From NCBI RefSeq assembly GCF_006386545.1, contig NZ_SWAR01000047.1, positions 1 to 39,680 on the forward strand: 39,680 nucleotides of DNA. The letters run 5' to 3'. Every line of letters begins with the position of its first letter. Position 1 is the first letter of the stretch. Made by a program: the position numbers and the translations under genes. The notes beneath the pieces are model-generated. The model did not search any database and was not told the DNA's origin. It was given only the letters and a program-made list of their open reading frames with translations. Positions 16,601 through 24,846 of this stretch are shown here, piece after piece. This stretch comes from Methylibium rhizosphaerae. Its GTDB lineage: Bacteria; Pseudomonadota; Gammaproteobacteria; Burkholderiales; Burkholderiaceae_C.

Positions 16601-17539
16601 TCAGCCGATGCGGCCCAGCAGCAGGTATTCCATGAGCGCCTTCTGCACGTGCATCCGGTTCTCGGCCTCGTCCCACACGACCGACTGCGGCCCGTCGATC
16701 ACCTCGGCGGCCACTTCCTCGCCGCGATGCGCGGGCAGGCAGTGCATGAACAGCGCATCCTTGCGGGCCACGCCCATCATCTCGGCGTCGACGCACCAGT
16801 CGGCGAAGGCCTTGCGGCGCTCTTCGTTCTCGGCCTCGTAGCCCATGCTGGTCCAGACGTCGGTGGTCACGAGGTGGGCGCCGCGGCAGGCGTCCATCGG
16901 GTCCTTGAAGACCTTGTAGCAGCCGGTGTTGGTGATGCCGGCCACGGCCGGGTCGACGCCGTAGCCGCTGGGGGTGCTCACATGCACGGTGAAGCCCAGG
17001 ATCTCGGCCGCCTGCAGCCAGGTGTTGGCCATGTTGTTGCCGTCGCCCACCCAGGCCACCACCTTGCCCTGGATGGCGCCGCGGTGCTCGATGTAGGTGA
17101 ACAGGTCCGCGAGGATCTGGCAGGGGTGGAACTCGTTGGTGAGCCCGTTGATCACCGGCACGCGCGAATGCGCGGCGAAGCGCTCGATCTTGGCCTGCTC
17201 GAAGGTGCGGATCATCACCAGGTCGACCATGCGGCTGATCACGCGCGCCGAGTCCTCCACCGGCTCGGCGCGACCGAGCTGGCTGTCGCCGGTGGTGAGG
17301 TGCACCACCGAGCCGCCCATCTGGTACATGCCCGCCTCGAAGCTCACGCGGGTGCGGGTGGAGGCCTTCTCGAAAATCATCGCCAGCGTGCGGTCGACCA
17401 GCGGCTGGTACTTCTCGTAGTTCTTGAAGCGCTTCTTGATGATGGCGGTGCGCTCGAACAGGTAGGCGTATTCCTCTGCGCGGAAGTCCTTGAACTGCAG
17501 GTAGTGCTTGCTGAGAGTCTGGCCGGGTTTCATGTTCAT
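16601..17539 (-). CDS. argF: Ornithine carbamoyltransferase
   Basis: A 312-residue enzyme that makes citrulline from ornithine and carbamoyl phosphate in arginine synthesis. The carbamoyl-phosphate site STRTR is at 60-64, HPCQ at 138-141, and the ornithine-binding HCLPAHRG at 266-273. The length is typical of the trimeric anabolic enzyme. Two in-frame ATGs (17539 and 17533) are possible. The first is used because it lies 5 nt after the argD stop and leaves no extra gap. It forms an operon with argD. Confidence 0.97.
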   Translation of the reverse strand: MNMKPGQTLSKHYLQFKDFRAEEYAYLFERTAIIKKRFKNYEKYQPLVDRTLAMIFEKASTRTRVSFEAGMYQMGGSVVHLTTGDSQLGRAEPVEDSARVISRMVDLVMIRTFEQAKIERFAAHSRVPVINGLTNEFHPCQILADLFTYIEHRGAIQGKVVAWVGDGNNMANTWLQAAEILGFTVHVSTPSGYGVDPAVAGITNTGCYKVFKDPMDACRGAHLVTTDVWTSMGYEAENEERRKAFADWCVDAEMMGVARKDALFMHCLPAHRGEEVAAEVIDGPQSVVWDEAENRMHVQKALMEYLLLGRIG

Positions 17540-17544
17540 CGCGC

Positions 17545-18753
17545 TCAGGCAGCCGGCTTGGCGGCGAGGAAGTCCTTGATCAGGGGCACCAGGCGGGTGA
17601 CGATCTCGCGCGCTTCGGCCTCGGTCAGGATGAGCGCCGGCAGCAGGCGCACCACCTTGTCGGCCGTCACGCTGATCAGCAGCCCCGCCTCTGCGGCGCG
17701 GCCCAGCAGCTCGCCGCAGGGGCGGTCGAGCTCGATGCCGAGCATGAGGCCCTGGCCGCGGATTTCCACCACGCCCGGGTTGCCGGCGAACTCGCGCTCG
17801 AACTCGGCCTTCAGCAGCGCGCCCTGGCGCGCGGCGTTGTCGAGCAGCTTGTCCTCTTCCATGATGCGCAGCGTCTCGATGCCGGCGCGCATGGCCAGCG
17901 GGTTGCCACCGAAAGTGGTGCCGTGGTTGCCCGGGCCCAGCACGTTGGCGGCCTTCGGCCCGCAGACGATGGCGCCCACCGGCACGCCGCCCGCCAGGCC
18001 CTTGGCCAGCGGCATCACGTCGGGCTTGATGCCGGCCCACTGGTGCGCGAACCACTTGCCGGTGCGGCCGACGCCGCATTGCACCTCGTCGATCATCAGC
18101 AGCCAGCCGCGCTGGTCGCAGATGCGGCGCACCGCCTGCAGGTACTCGGCGCGCGCCGGGTTGATGCCGCCCTCGCCCTGGATCGTCTCGAGGAACACCG
18201 CCACCACGTTGGGCCGCGTCTTGGCCACTTCCTCGACCGCCGCGATGTCGTTCAGCGGCACCCGCACGAAACCGGGCACCAGCGGCTCGAAGCCCTTCTG
18301 CACCTTGGTATTGCCGGTGGCCGACAGGGTGGCGATCGAGCGGCCGTGGAAGGCGCGTTCGTAGACCACGATCTCCGGCAGGTCGATGCCCTTGTCGTGA
18401 CCGTACTTGCGGGCGATCTTGATGGCGCCCTCGTTGGCCTCGAGCCCCGAGTTTCCGAAGAACACGTTCGACAGGCCCGACAGCTCGCACAGCTTGGCGG
18501 CGAGCTGCTCCTGCAGCGGCATCTGGTAGTAGTTGGAGCAGTGGATCAGCCTGGCCACCTGGTCCTGCAGCGCCGGCACCAGCTTCGGATGGGCGTGGCC
18601 GAGCGTGTTGACCGCGATGCCGGCGAGCGCGTCGAGGTACTCGCGACCCTGCGTGTCCCACACCCGGACGCCTCGGCCATGCGACAGCGCAAACGGCAGG
18701 CGGCCGTAGGTGTTCATCACGTGCGAGGTGTTCGGGGTCGCGGTGTCGGTCAT
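17545..18753 (-). CDS. argD: Acetylornithine aminotransferase
   Basis: A 402-residue class III PLP aminotransferase. FFGNSGLEANEGAIKIARK is at about 98-116, IDEVQCGVGRTGKWFA at about 221-236, and the PLP lysine K251 is in PLAKGLAGGVPVG. Related enzymes act on N-acetylornithine or succinyl-diaminopimelate. Adjacency to argF argues for the arginine pathway. It is first of the minus-strand run reaching to 14035. The 168-nt gap to the divergent DUF3579 gene must hold its promoter. Confidence 0.96.
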   Translation of the reverse strand: MTDTATPNTSHVMNTYGRLPFALSHGRGVRVWDTQGREYLDALAGIAVNTLGHAHPKLVPALQDQVARLIHCSNYYQMPLQEQLAAKLCELSGLSNVFFGNSGLEANEGAIKIARKYGHDKGIDLPEIVVYERAFHGRSIATLSATGNTKVQKGFEPLVPGFVRVPLNDIAAVEEVAKTRPNVVAVFLETIQGEGGINPARAEYLQAVRRICDQRGWLLMIDEVQCGVGRTGKWFAHQWAGIKPDVMPLAKGLAGGVPVGAIVCGPKAANVLGPGNHGTTFGGNPLAMRAGIETLRIMEEDKLLDNAARQGALLKAEFEREFAGNPGVVEIRGQGLMLGIELDRPCGELLGRAAEAGLLISVTADKVVRLLPALILTEAEAREIVTRLVPLIKDFLAAKPAA

Positions 18754-18921
18754 CGTCTGGCTCCAGAAGAAAGAGGGCGCGGACCGGAAGAGGGCCGCGC
18801 CTGCAACATTCTAAGAGTGCGTGATGAATCACCCGCGGCCGCTCGCCCCCGGTTCCGGCGAGCTGTTGCGCTGCAGCACAATACGCGTTTCGCGTTCGCG
18901 CTCCCGCCTGTCCGCCGTACC

Positions 18922-19251
18922 GTGTCCACGCCGCAGTCCAAATCCCGCGAAGTCTTCATCCAGGGCCTCACCAAGGACGGCAAGACCTTCCGGCCGAGCG
19001 ACTGGGCCGAACGCCTGGCGGGCGCCATGTCGTGCTTCCGCCCCGGCGGCGGCCTGCGGGGCCCCGGGGCGCACATCGGCTACTCGCCGTACTGCGTGCC
19101 CACGGTGATCGACGGCGTGAAATGCGTGGTGGTCAACGAGGCGCTGCGGGACATCGAGGTGATGGCCTGGGACTTCGTCATGAACTTCGCCCGGGACAAC
19201 AACCTCCAGGTCATCGAGGCCTGCCTGCTGCCCGAGCCCGGCCCCAAATGA
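18922..19251 (+). CDS. DUF3579 family protein
   Basis: A 109-residue soluble protein that matches DUF3579, common in betaproteobacteria. Conserved stretches are REVFIQGLTKDGKTFRPSDWAE, GYSPYCVPTV and MAWDFVMNFARDN. The probable start is GTG at 18922 (VSTPQSKSREVFI). It is the first start codon in frame just before the conserved domain, though no strong ribosome binding site is visible. Function unknown. It is divergent from argD and is followed by a bidirectional terminator shared with rpsT. Confidence 0.85.
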   Translation: MSTPQSKSREVFIQGLTKDGKTFRPSDWAERLAGAMSCFRPGGGLRGPGAHIGYSPYCVPTVIDGVKCVVVNEALRDIEVMAWDFVMNFARDNNLQVIEACLLPEPGPK

Positions 19252-19252
19252 A

Positions 19253-19274
19253 AAGGCCCGCTTTCGCGGGCCTT
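19253..19274. terminator. Bidirectional intrinsic terminator
   Basis: AAGGCCCGC at 19253-19261 pairs with GCGGGCCTT at 19266-19274 around a TTTC loop. It lies between the convergent ends of the DUF3579 gene (stop at 19251) and rpsT (stop at 19299). Confidence 0.9.
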
Positions 19275-19298
19275 CGTTCGTTCACCTGGAAATCGGGT

Positions 19299-19595
19299 TC
19301 AGGCAGCCAGCGCCTTGACCTTGGCCGACAGGCGGCTCTTGTAGCGAGCGGCCTTGTTCTTGTGGAAGATGCCCTTGTCGGCGATCGAGTCGATCACGCT
19401 CTGGGCGGACTTGAAGGTTTCAGCAGCCTTGCTCTTGTCGCCGGCCGACACGGCCTTGAGCACGCCCTTGATGGCGGTGCGGAACTTCGAGCGCAGGGAG
19501 GAATTCGCCGCGTTCAGCTTGACGTCCTGACGCGCGCGCTTGCGGCCCGACGCCAGTCGAACCGTCTTTTTCTTGGCTTTGGAGGAGGTGGCCAT
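19299..19595 (-). CDS. rpsT: 30S ribosomal protein S20
   Basis: A 98-residue basic helical protein that binds 16S rRNA in the small subunit. The conserved opening [20 protein letters not shown] is followed by [17 protein letters not shown], and [14 protein letters not shown] near the end. The length is slightly above that of enteric S20, as is usual in betaproteobacteria. It is monocistronic, read toward the shared terminator, with a -10 box at 19635-19640. Confidence 0.98.
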   Translation of the reverse strand: MATSSKAKKKTVRLASGRKRARQDVKLNAANSSLRSKFRTAIKGVLKAVSAGDKSKAAETFKSAQSVIDSIADKGIFHKNKAARYKSRLSAKVKALAA

Positions 19596-19634
19596 GTGTG
19601 TATTTACCCCAGGTGAACGGCTGGAAAGCCGGCG

Positions 19635-19640
19635 AGTATA
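19635..19640 (-). promoter_or_regulatory. -10 box of the rpsT promoter
   Basis: The minus strand reads TATACT here, 40 nt before the rpsT start. No good -35 match is seen at 16-18 nt spacing. Confidence 0.5.
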
Positions 19641-19694
19641 GCACGCACCGCCTGCTTTCGATAGCCGGCCGGCGGGGCGTTAGTAGGCACTTCC

Positions 19695-19700
19695 TATAAT
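19695..19700 (+). promoter_or_regulatory. -10 box of the murJ promoter
   Basis: A perfect TATAAT lies 54 nt before the murJ ATG. The expected -35 position is GC-rich and does not match the consensus. Confidence 0.55.
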
Positions 19701-19754
19701 CGCGCCCGCTTTCGTCCCCGCCCGGACCGCCTGCGACCGAAAAGAACCTGCCGA

Positions 19755-21320
19755 ATGAACCTGCTGCGTGCCGCCTCCCTGGTTTCCCTGCTCACCCTGG
19801 CGTCGCGCATCACCGGGCTGGTGCGCGAGCAGATGGTGGCCGCGGCCTTCGGCGCCAGCGCGATGACCGACGCCTTCAACGTGGCGTTCCGCATCCCGAA
19901 CCTGCTGCGCAGGCTGTTCGCCGAAGGCGCGTTTTCGCAGGCCTTCGTGCCCATCCTGGCGGCCAGCCGCGCCGCCGATGGCGACGAAACCACCCACCGG
20001 CTGATCGACGCGGTGGCCACCGTGCTCTTCTGGGCGCTGCTGGTCACCTGTGTGCTGGGGGTGGTGGGGGCGCCGCTACTGGTGCTGCTGATCGGCGAGG
20101 GCCTGCGCCAGAGCGGCGGCTTCGACGTGGCCACCGGGCTCACCCGCTGGATGTTCCCCTACATCGGCTTCATGTCGCTGGTGGCGCTGTCGGCCGGCAT
20201 CCTCAACACCTGGAAGCGTTTCGCGGTGCCCGCCGCCACCCCGGTGCTGCTGAACCTGAGCTTCATCGCGGCCGCCTGGCTGCTGGTGCCGCGCTTCCAG
20301 GGCTGGGGCGTCGAGCCGATCTATGCGCTGGCGGTCGGCGTCATGGTGGGCGGGCTGCTGCAGCTGGCCGTGCAGGTGCCGGCGCTGCGCAAGATCGGTG
20401 CGCTGCCGCACATCGGGCTGGGCCCGCGGGCCATTCGCGCGGCCTGGTCGCACGAAGGAGTGCATCGTGTGCTCCGGCAGATGGCGCCGGCGCTGCTGGG
20501 CGTGTCGGTCGCCCAGATCTCGCTGCTGATCAACACCCAGATCGCGACCCAGCTCGGCGCCGGCGCGGTGTCGTGGCTCACCTATGCCGACCGGCTGATG
20601 GAGTTCCCGACGGCGCTGCTGGGCGTGGCGCTGGGGGTGGTGCTGCTGCCGCAGCTGTCGGCCGCCCAGGCCCGCGACGACGCCGCCGGCTATTCGGCGC
20701 TGCTCGACTGGGGCCTGCGGCTGGTGGTGCTGCTGGCCCTGCCCTGCGCGGTGGCGCTGCTGATCATTCCGCAGGCGCTGGTGTCGGTGCTCTACCACCG
20801 CGGCGCCTTCAGCGCGCAGGACGTGCAGCAGACGGTGGTGGCCCTGATGGGCTATGGCGCCGGCCTCATGGGCCTGGTCGGCCTCAAGGTGCTGGCGCCG
20901 GGCTATTACGCCAGGCAGGACATCCGTACGCCGGTGCGCGTCGCCGTGGTGGTGCTGGTGCTGACCCAGCTGATGAACCTCGTGTTCGTGCCGAAGCTCG
21001 GTCACGCCGGATTGGCGCTTTCGATCGGGGTCGCCGCCTTGATCAACGCGGGCTGGCTCCTGTGGGGCCTGCGCCGGCGCGGCAGCTACCAGCCGCTGCC
21101 CGGCTGGTTCGGTTTCGGACTGCGGGTGGTGCTGGCGGCGGGCGTGATGGGTGCCGGGCTGCTGTGGGCTTCGCGGCGTTTCGACTGGGTGGCGCTGGGC
21201 GCCAACGAACTCCTGCGTGCCGGCTGGCTTGCCGCAGTGATCCTGGGCGCGGTGGTGGTGTACTTCGCCGTGCTGGCGGCCGCCGGCCTGCGAATCAAGA
21301 CCTTCATCAAACGGGCCTGA
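19755..21320 (+). CDS. murJ: Lipid II flippase MurJ
   Basis: A 521-residue polytopic inner-membrane protein of the MOP exporter superfamily that moves lipid II to the periplasmic face for peptidoglycan synthesis. The N-terminus MNLLRAASLVSLLTLASRI, then VREQMVAAAFGAS and RIPNLLRRLFAEGAFSQAFVP, is the MurJ signature. About 14 membrane helices can be traced. The essential arginines in the first loops are present. Genomic context next to rpsT is the usual one in this order. Confidence 0.97.
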   Translation: MNLLRAASLVSLLTLASRITGLVREQMVAAAFGASAMTDAFNVAFRIPNLLRRLFAEGAFSQAFVPILAASRAADGDETTHRLIDAVATVLFWALLVTCVLGVVGAPLLVLLIGEGLRQSGGFDVATGLTRWMFPYIGFMSLVALSAGILNTWKRFAVPAATPVLLNLSFIAAAWLLVPRFQGWGVEPIYALAVGVMVGGLLQLAVQVPALRKIGALPHIGLGPRAIRAAWSHEGVHRVLRQMAPALLGVSVAQISLLINTQIATQLGAGAVSWLTYADRLMEFPTALLGVALGVVLLPQLSAAQARDDAAGYSALLDWGLRLVVLLALPCAVALLIIPQALVSVLYHRGAFSAQDVQQTVVALMGYGAGLMGLVGLKVLAPGYYARQDIRTPVRVAVVVLVLTQLMNLVFVPKLGHAGLALSIGVAALINAGWLLWGLRRRGSYQPLPGWFGFGLRVVLAAGVMGAGLLWASRRFDWVALGANELLRAGWLAAVILGAVVVYFAVLAAAGLRIKTFIKRA

Positions 21321-21390
21321 GCCCCGGCGGGCGGCAATCTCAATCTGTTTCTGCGGGTTGCCGCTCCCTCCTCCCGCAGCAGCACCGACC

Positions 21391-21396
21391 TACACT
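21391..21396 (+). promoter_or_regulatory. -10-like box just before the SirB1 gene
   Basis: TACACT ends 6 nt before the ATG at 21403. If used, the mRNA would be almost leaderless. There is no clear -35 and no ribosome binding site, which agrees with a leaderless start but does not prove it. Confidence 0.35.
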
Positions 21397-21402
21397 GAAC
21401 CC

Positions 21403-22281
21403 ATGCAGTACCTGCCGTCCGCGTCGGTGTCCCGCCTGGACTACTTCGCCATGCTGGTGGCCGACGATGCGAGCTTCGCGCTTACCGAGGCTGCTGCCTC
21501 GCTGGCGCAAGACGAATACCCCACCCTCGACGTGCAGGGCGTGCTGGCCGAGATCGACACGCTGGCCGACCGTCTGAAGCGGCGCATTCCGTCCGACATG
21601 GTGCCGATCCAGAAGCTGCGGCTGCTGAACCGCTACTTCTTCGACGAGCTGGGTTTTGCCGGCAACGTGAACGACTACTACGACCCGGGCAACAGCTATC
21701 TGCACAGCGTGCTCAGCACGCGCCGGGGCATCCCCATCTCGCTGGGCGTGCTCTACATCGAGCTGGCCAACCAGGTCGGCCTGTCCGCCCGGGGCGTGTC
21801 CTTCCCCGGCCACTTCCTGGTGAAGCTGCGCATGCAGTCGGGCGCGCAGCACGGCGACGTGGTGATCGACCCCTTCAGCGGGCAGTCGCTGTCGCGCGAG
21901 GACCTCGACGAACGGCTGGCACCCTACCGGCGCCGCCAGGGCCTGGCGGGCGAGGACGAACTCCCGCTCGGCCTCTTCCTCCAGGCGGCGGCGCCGCGCG
22001 AGGTGCTCGCCCGGATGCTGCGCAACCTGAAGGAGATCCACCGCTCCGCGGGCGACTGGCCGCGGGTGCTGCCGGTGCTCGAGCGCCTCGTCGTGCTGCT
22101 GCCGCAGGACTGGGCAGAACGCCGCGACCGCGGCCTGGCGCTGGCCGAGGTGGGCCAGTACGAGGCGGCCGCCGCCGACCTGAGCGAGTACCTGGCGCAC
22201 ACCCCGGGTGCACGGGACCATGCCGCGATGTCGGGGCGTCTTGAGGAAATGCGCAGCCAGCGACGGCCGCGGCTGCACTGA
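21403..22281 (+). CDS. SirB1 family protein with transglutaminase-like and TPR regions
   Basis: A 292-residue cytoplasmic protein. Residues about 30-190 match the SirB1 transglutaminase-like N-terminal domain: LLNRYFFDELGFAGNVNDYY, RRGIPISLGVLYIELA, and VSFPGHFLVKLR. Residues about 205-280 form helical repeats (NLKEIHRSAGDWPRVLPVLE, AEVGQYEAAAADLSEYL). The catalytic role is not established for this family. The ATG at 21403 is preferred to the upstream frame opening at 21358, whose sequence is non-coding in character. Confidence 0.92.
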   Translation: MQYLPSASVSRLDYFAMLVADDASFALTEAAASLAQDEYPTLDVQGVLAEIDTLADRLKRRIPSDMVPIQKLRLLNRYFFDELGFAGNVNDYYDPGNSYLHSVLSTRRGIPISLGVLYIELANQVGLSARGVSFPGHFLVKLRMQSGAQHGDVVIDPFSGQSLSREDLDERLAPYRRRQGLAGEDELPLGLFLQAAAPREVLARMLRNLKEIHRSAGDWPRVLPVLERLVVLLPQDWAERRDRGLALAEVGQYEAAAADLSEYLAHTPGARDHAAMSGRLEEMRSQRRPRLH

Positions 22282-22301
22282 AATCAACCCGCGGGCGCCG
22301 T

Positions 22302-22317
22302 CCGCCCGTCCGGGCGG
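22302..22317. terminator. GC-rich hairpin after the SirB1 gene
   Basis: CCGCCC and GGGCGG pair around GTCC, 20 nt after the SirB1 stop. There is no T-run, so termination is only probable. Confidence 0.4.
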
Positions 22318-22321
22318 CCAC

Positions 22322-22327
22322 TAGAAT
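22322..22327 (+). promoter_or_regulatory. -10 box before the AI-2E permease gene
   Basis: TAGAAT lies 65 nt before the ATG at 22393. No clear -35 is seen. Confidence 0.4.
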
Positions 22328-22392
22328 CCGCGCGGTTCCCCGCGCAAGCGGGTGTTCGCCCCGCAGAGTTCCACCCCCTCGAACCCACCCAC

Positions 22393-23460
22393 ATGCAGCT
22401 GTCCCCCTCGCAGAAACGCACGCTCGCCTGGGCCGGCATCGGGCTGGCCGTCGTGCTGCTGCTGTGGCTGCTGGCCCCGGTGCTGGCGCCCTTCGTGCTG
22501 GCCGCCGTGCTGGCCTATGTGCTGCGGCCGGCCGCCGAGAGCCTGGCCAGGCGCACCCGCATGCCGCGCTGGCTGGCCATCCTGCTGGTCGAGCTGCTGG
22601 CCATGCTGGTCGCGTTGGCGGTGCTGCTGCTCATCGTGCCCATCCTCAGCAAGGAACTGCCGCTGCTGCGCGAGCAGATCCCCGTGCTGGCGGCCCGGGC
22701 CAACGATCGCCTGGCGCCCTGGCTGGCCCAGTTCGGCATCCATGTGTCGCTCGACGTGGAGAGCCTCAAGGGCTTCGTCGTCAAGTACTTCAACGCCAAC
22801 TTCGAAGACTGGCTGGGCACCATCCTGAGTTCGGCTCGCATCGGCGGCAGCTTCCTGCTCGCCATCCTGGGCAATGCGGTGCTGGTGCCGGTCGTGCTGT
22901 TCTACCTGATGCTCGACTGGGACCACCTGGCGAAGCTGCTGCACGAGCTGGTGCCGCTGCGCCTGCGCAGCAACGTGCACCAGTTCGCCACCGAGTGCGA
23001 CTACGTGCTCGGCCAGTACCTGCGTGGCCAGCTGCTCGTGATGTTCATCATGGCCGTCTACTACAGCGTCGGCCTGGCCCTGTTCGGCTTCGACCTCGCC
23101 GTGCCGGTGGGCGTGTTCACCGGCGTGGCGATGTTCATTCCCTACCTCGGCTTCGGCGTCGGCCTGGTGCTGGCGCTGCTGGCCGGCGTGCTGCAGTTCG
23201 CGAGCCTGTACGGCCTGCTGGCGGTGGCGGCGGTGTTCGGGCTGGGGCAGGTGGTCGAAAGCTTCTTCCTCACCCCACGCCTGGTCGGCGAGCGTATCGG
23301 GCTGCACCCCATCACGGTGATCTTCGCCTTGCTGGCCTTCGGTCACCTGCTGGGTTTCGTGGGCGTGCTGGTGGCCTTGCCGCTGTCGGCCATCGGGCTG
23401 GTGGCGGTGCGCCGCCTGCGCGCCCTCTACCTGGGCAGCCGCCTCTATTCGGGCGCCTGA
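22393..23460 (+). CDS. AI-2E family transporter (PerM-like)
   Basis: A 355-residue polytopic membrane protein. Helices lie at about 12-50 (a hairpin pair), 60-82, 155-180, 215-240 and several from 245 to 345. Family signatures are FVLAAVLAYVLRPAAESL near the start, FYLMLDWDHL, GQLLVMFIMAVYYSVGLALF, and GLGQVVESFFLTPRLVGERIG near the end. Members export autoinducer-2 or act as permeases of unknown substrate, or as Na+/H+ antiporters, so the substrate is unassigned. It lies 28 nt before hda, a conserved neighbour. Confidence 0.93.
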   Translation: MQLSPSQKRTLAWAGIGLAVVLLLWLLAPVLAPFVLAAVLAYVLRPAAESLARRTRMPRWLAILLVELLAMLVALAVLLLIVPILSKELPLLREQIPVLAARANDRLAPWLAQFGIHVSLDVESLKGFVVKYFNANFEDWLGTILSSARIGGSFLLAILGNAVLVPVVLFYLMLDWDHLAKLLHELVPLRLRSNVHQFATECDYVLGQYLRGQLLVMFIMAVYYSVGLALFGFDLAVPVGVFTGVAMFIPYLGFGVGLVLALLAGVLQFASLYGLLAVAAVFGLGQVVESFFLTPRLVGERIGLHPITVIFALLAFGHLLGFVGVLVALPLSAIGLVAVRRLRALYLGSRLYSGA

Positions 23461-23488
23461 TGCTCCCTTCGATTTCGAGATCCAGACC

Positions 23489-24166
23489 ATGAAGCAGCTG
23501 CCGCTGCTGATGTCCGCAGGGCCCACGCCCGGCTTCGAGAACTTCGTCACTGGCCGCAATGCCCAGGCGCTGGACCACTTGAGCCGCTGGCCGCTGCCGG
23601 CCACGCCCGTCTACCTCTGGGGGCCGGCGGGCAGCGGCAAGAGCCACCTGCTGCAGGCGCTGGCGCGGCAGTCAGAGCTGCACGGCGAACGCGTGGGCGG
23701 CTTCTCGCCGCGCGACGCCACGCCCTGGGCCTTCGACGAAAGCTGGCGTGCCATCGTGCTGGACGACTGCGACGGCTTCGACGAGGCCCAGCAGCACGCG
23801 GCCTTTGCACTGTTCGTCGAGGCGGCCACCCATGGCCTGCCGGTGGTGGCTGCCGGCAGCGTGCCGCCGGTCGACCTGCGGGTGCGCGACGACCTGCGCA
23901 CCCGCCTCGGCTGGGGCCTCGTGTTCCAGCTGGAGCCGCTTTCGGAGTCCGAGGTGCGCGCCGTGCTGCGCCGCGAGGCGGACCGGCGCGGCATCTTCCT
24001 GTCCGACGAGGTGATGGGCTACCTGCTCACCCGCTTCGCCCGCGACCTCGGTTTCCTGATGACCCTGCTCGACCGGCTGGACACCTTTGCGCTGGCCAAT
24101 CAGCGTGCCGTGACGGTGCCGCTGCTCAAGCAGATGCTGGCCGAAGGCGGCCACGACATGCCATGA
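23489..24166 (+). CDS. hda: DnaA regulatory inactivator Hda
   Basis: A 225-residue AAA+ protein that, with the sliding clamp, stimulates ATP hydrolysis by DnaA and prevents re-initiation of replication. The N-terminal QLPL at 3-6 is the clamp-binding motif. The Walker A motif GPAGSGKS is at 45-52, followed by the Walker B region IVLDDCDGF. The C-terminal lid contains LDRLDTFALANQRAVTVPLLKQML. The stop overlaps the next start (ATGA at 24163-24166), indicating translational coupling with the HAD gene. Confidence 0.96.
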   Translation: MKQLPLLMSAGPTPGFENFVTGRNAQALDHLSRWPLPATPVYLWGPAGSGKSHLLQALARQSELHGERVGGFSPRDATPWAFDESWRAIVLDDCDGFDEAQQHAAFALFVEAATHGLPVVAAGSVPPVDLRVRDDLRTRLGWGLVFQLEPLSESEVRAVLRREADRRGIFLSDEVMGYLLTRFARDLGFLMTLLDRLDTFALANQRAVTVPLLKQMLAEGGHDMP

Positions 24167-24846
24167 ACCTCGCCCTGTTCGACCTCGACCACACGCTGCT
24201 GCCGCTCGATTCCGACCATGCGTTCGGCGAGTTCATGGTGCGCATCGGCTGGGCTGACGACGAGGTATTCCGCGCCGGCAACGACGCCTTCTACAAGCAG
24301 TACCTCGCCGGCCGCCTGGACATCGAGGCCTACATCGACTTCACCACCCGGCCGTGGCGCGGCCGCACCGACGCCGAGCGGGCCTCGGCGCACCAGCGCT
24401 TCATGGACGAGGTGATCGCGCCGCAGCTGAGGCCGGCGGCGCTGCAACTGGTGGAGCGCCATCGGGCGCAGGGCGACGCGATCGCCATCGTGACCGCCAC
24501 CAACGAGTTCGTCACCCGCCCGATCGCGGCTGCCTTCGGGGTGGCCGAGCTCATCGCGGTGGAACTGCACCGCGACGACACGGGTAACATCACCGGTCGC
24601 ATCCACGGCGTGCCGTCCTACCGCGAGGGCAAGATCACCCGGGTCGAGCAATGGCTGGCGGCGCAGGGACGTTCGCTGGCCGAATTCAAGCGCGTGAGCT
24701 TCTACAGCGACTCGCCGAACGACCTGCCGCTGCTGGAGCGGGTGAACGATCCGGTGGCGACCAATCCGTCACCGGCCCTGGAAGCGGTGGCACGCGAGCG
24801 CGGTTGGCGCATCCTGAAACTCTTCGATGATCAAGAAATTCATTGA
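24163..24846 (+). CDS. HAD-IB family phosphatase (SerB-like)
   Basis: A 227-residue haloacid-dehalogenase phosphatase. Motif I is FDLDHTLL with nucleophile D7 and acid/base D9. Motif II is T111 in IVTATNEF, motif III is K157 in YREGKITR, and motif IV is YSDSPND with D183 and D187. Subclass IB includes phosphoserine phosphatase and related enzymes. The actual substrate is not shown by the sequence. It is coupled to hda and overlaps pcnB by 20 nt. Confidence 0.92.
   Translation: MNLALFDLDHTLLPLDSDHAFGEFMVRIGWADDEVFRAGNDAFYKQYLAGRLDIEAYIDFTTRPWRGRTDAERASAHQRFMDEVIAPQLRPAALQLVERHRAQGDAIAIVTATNEFVTRPIAAAFGVAELIAVELHRDDTGNITGRIHGVPSYREGKITRVEQWLAAQGRSLAEFKRVSFYSDSPNDLPLLERVNDPVATNPSPALEAVARERGWRILKLFDDQEIH

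Noticed and set aside
15920-18364. An 814-codon plus-strand frame opposite the metallophosphoesterase, argF and argD
   Set aside because: Shadow of conserved enzymes on the other strand; no motif or signal.
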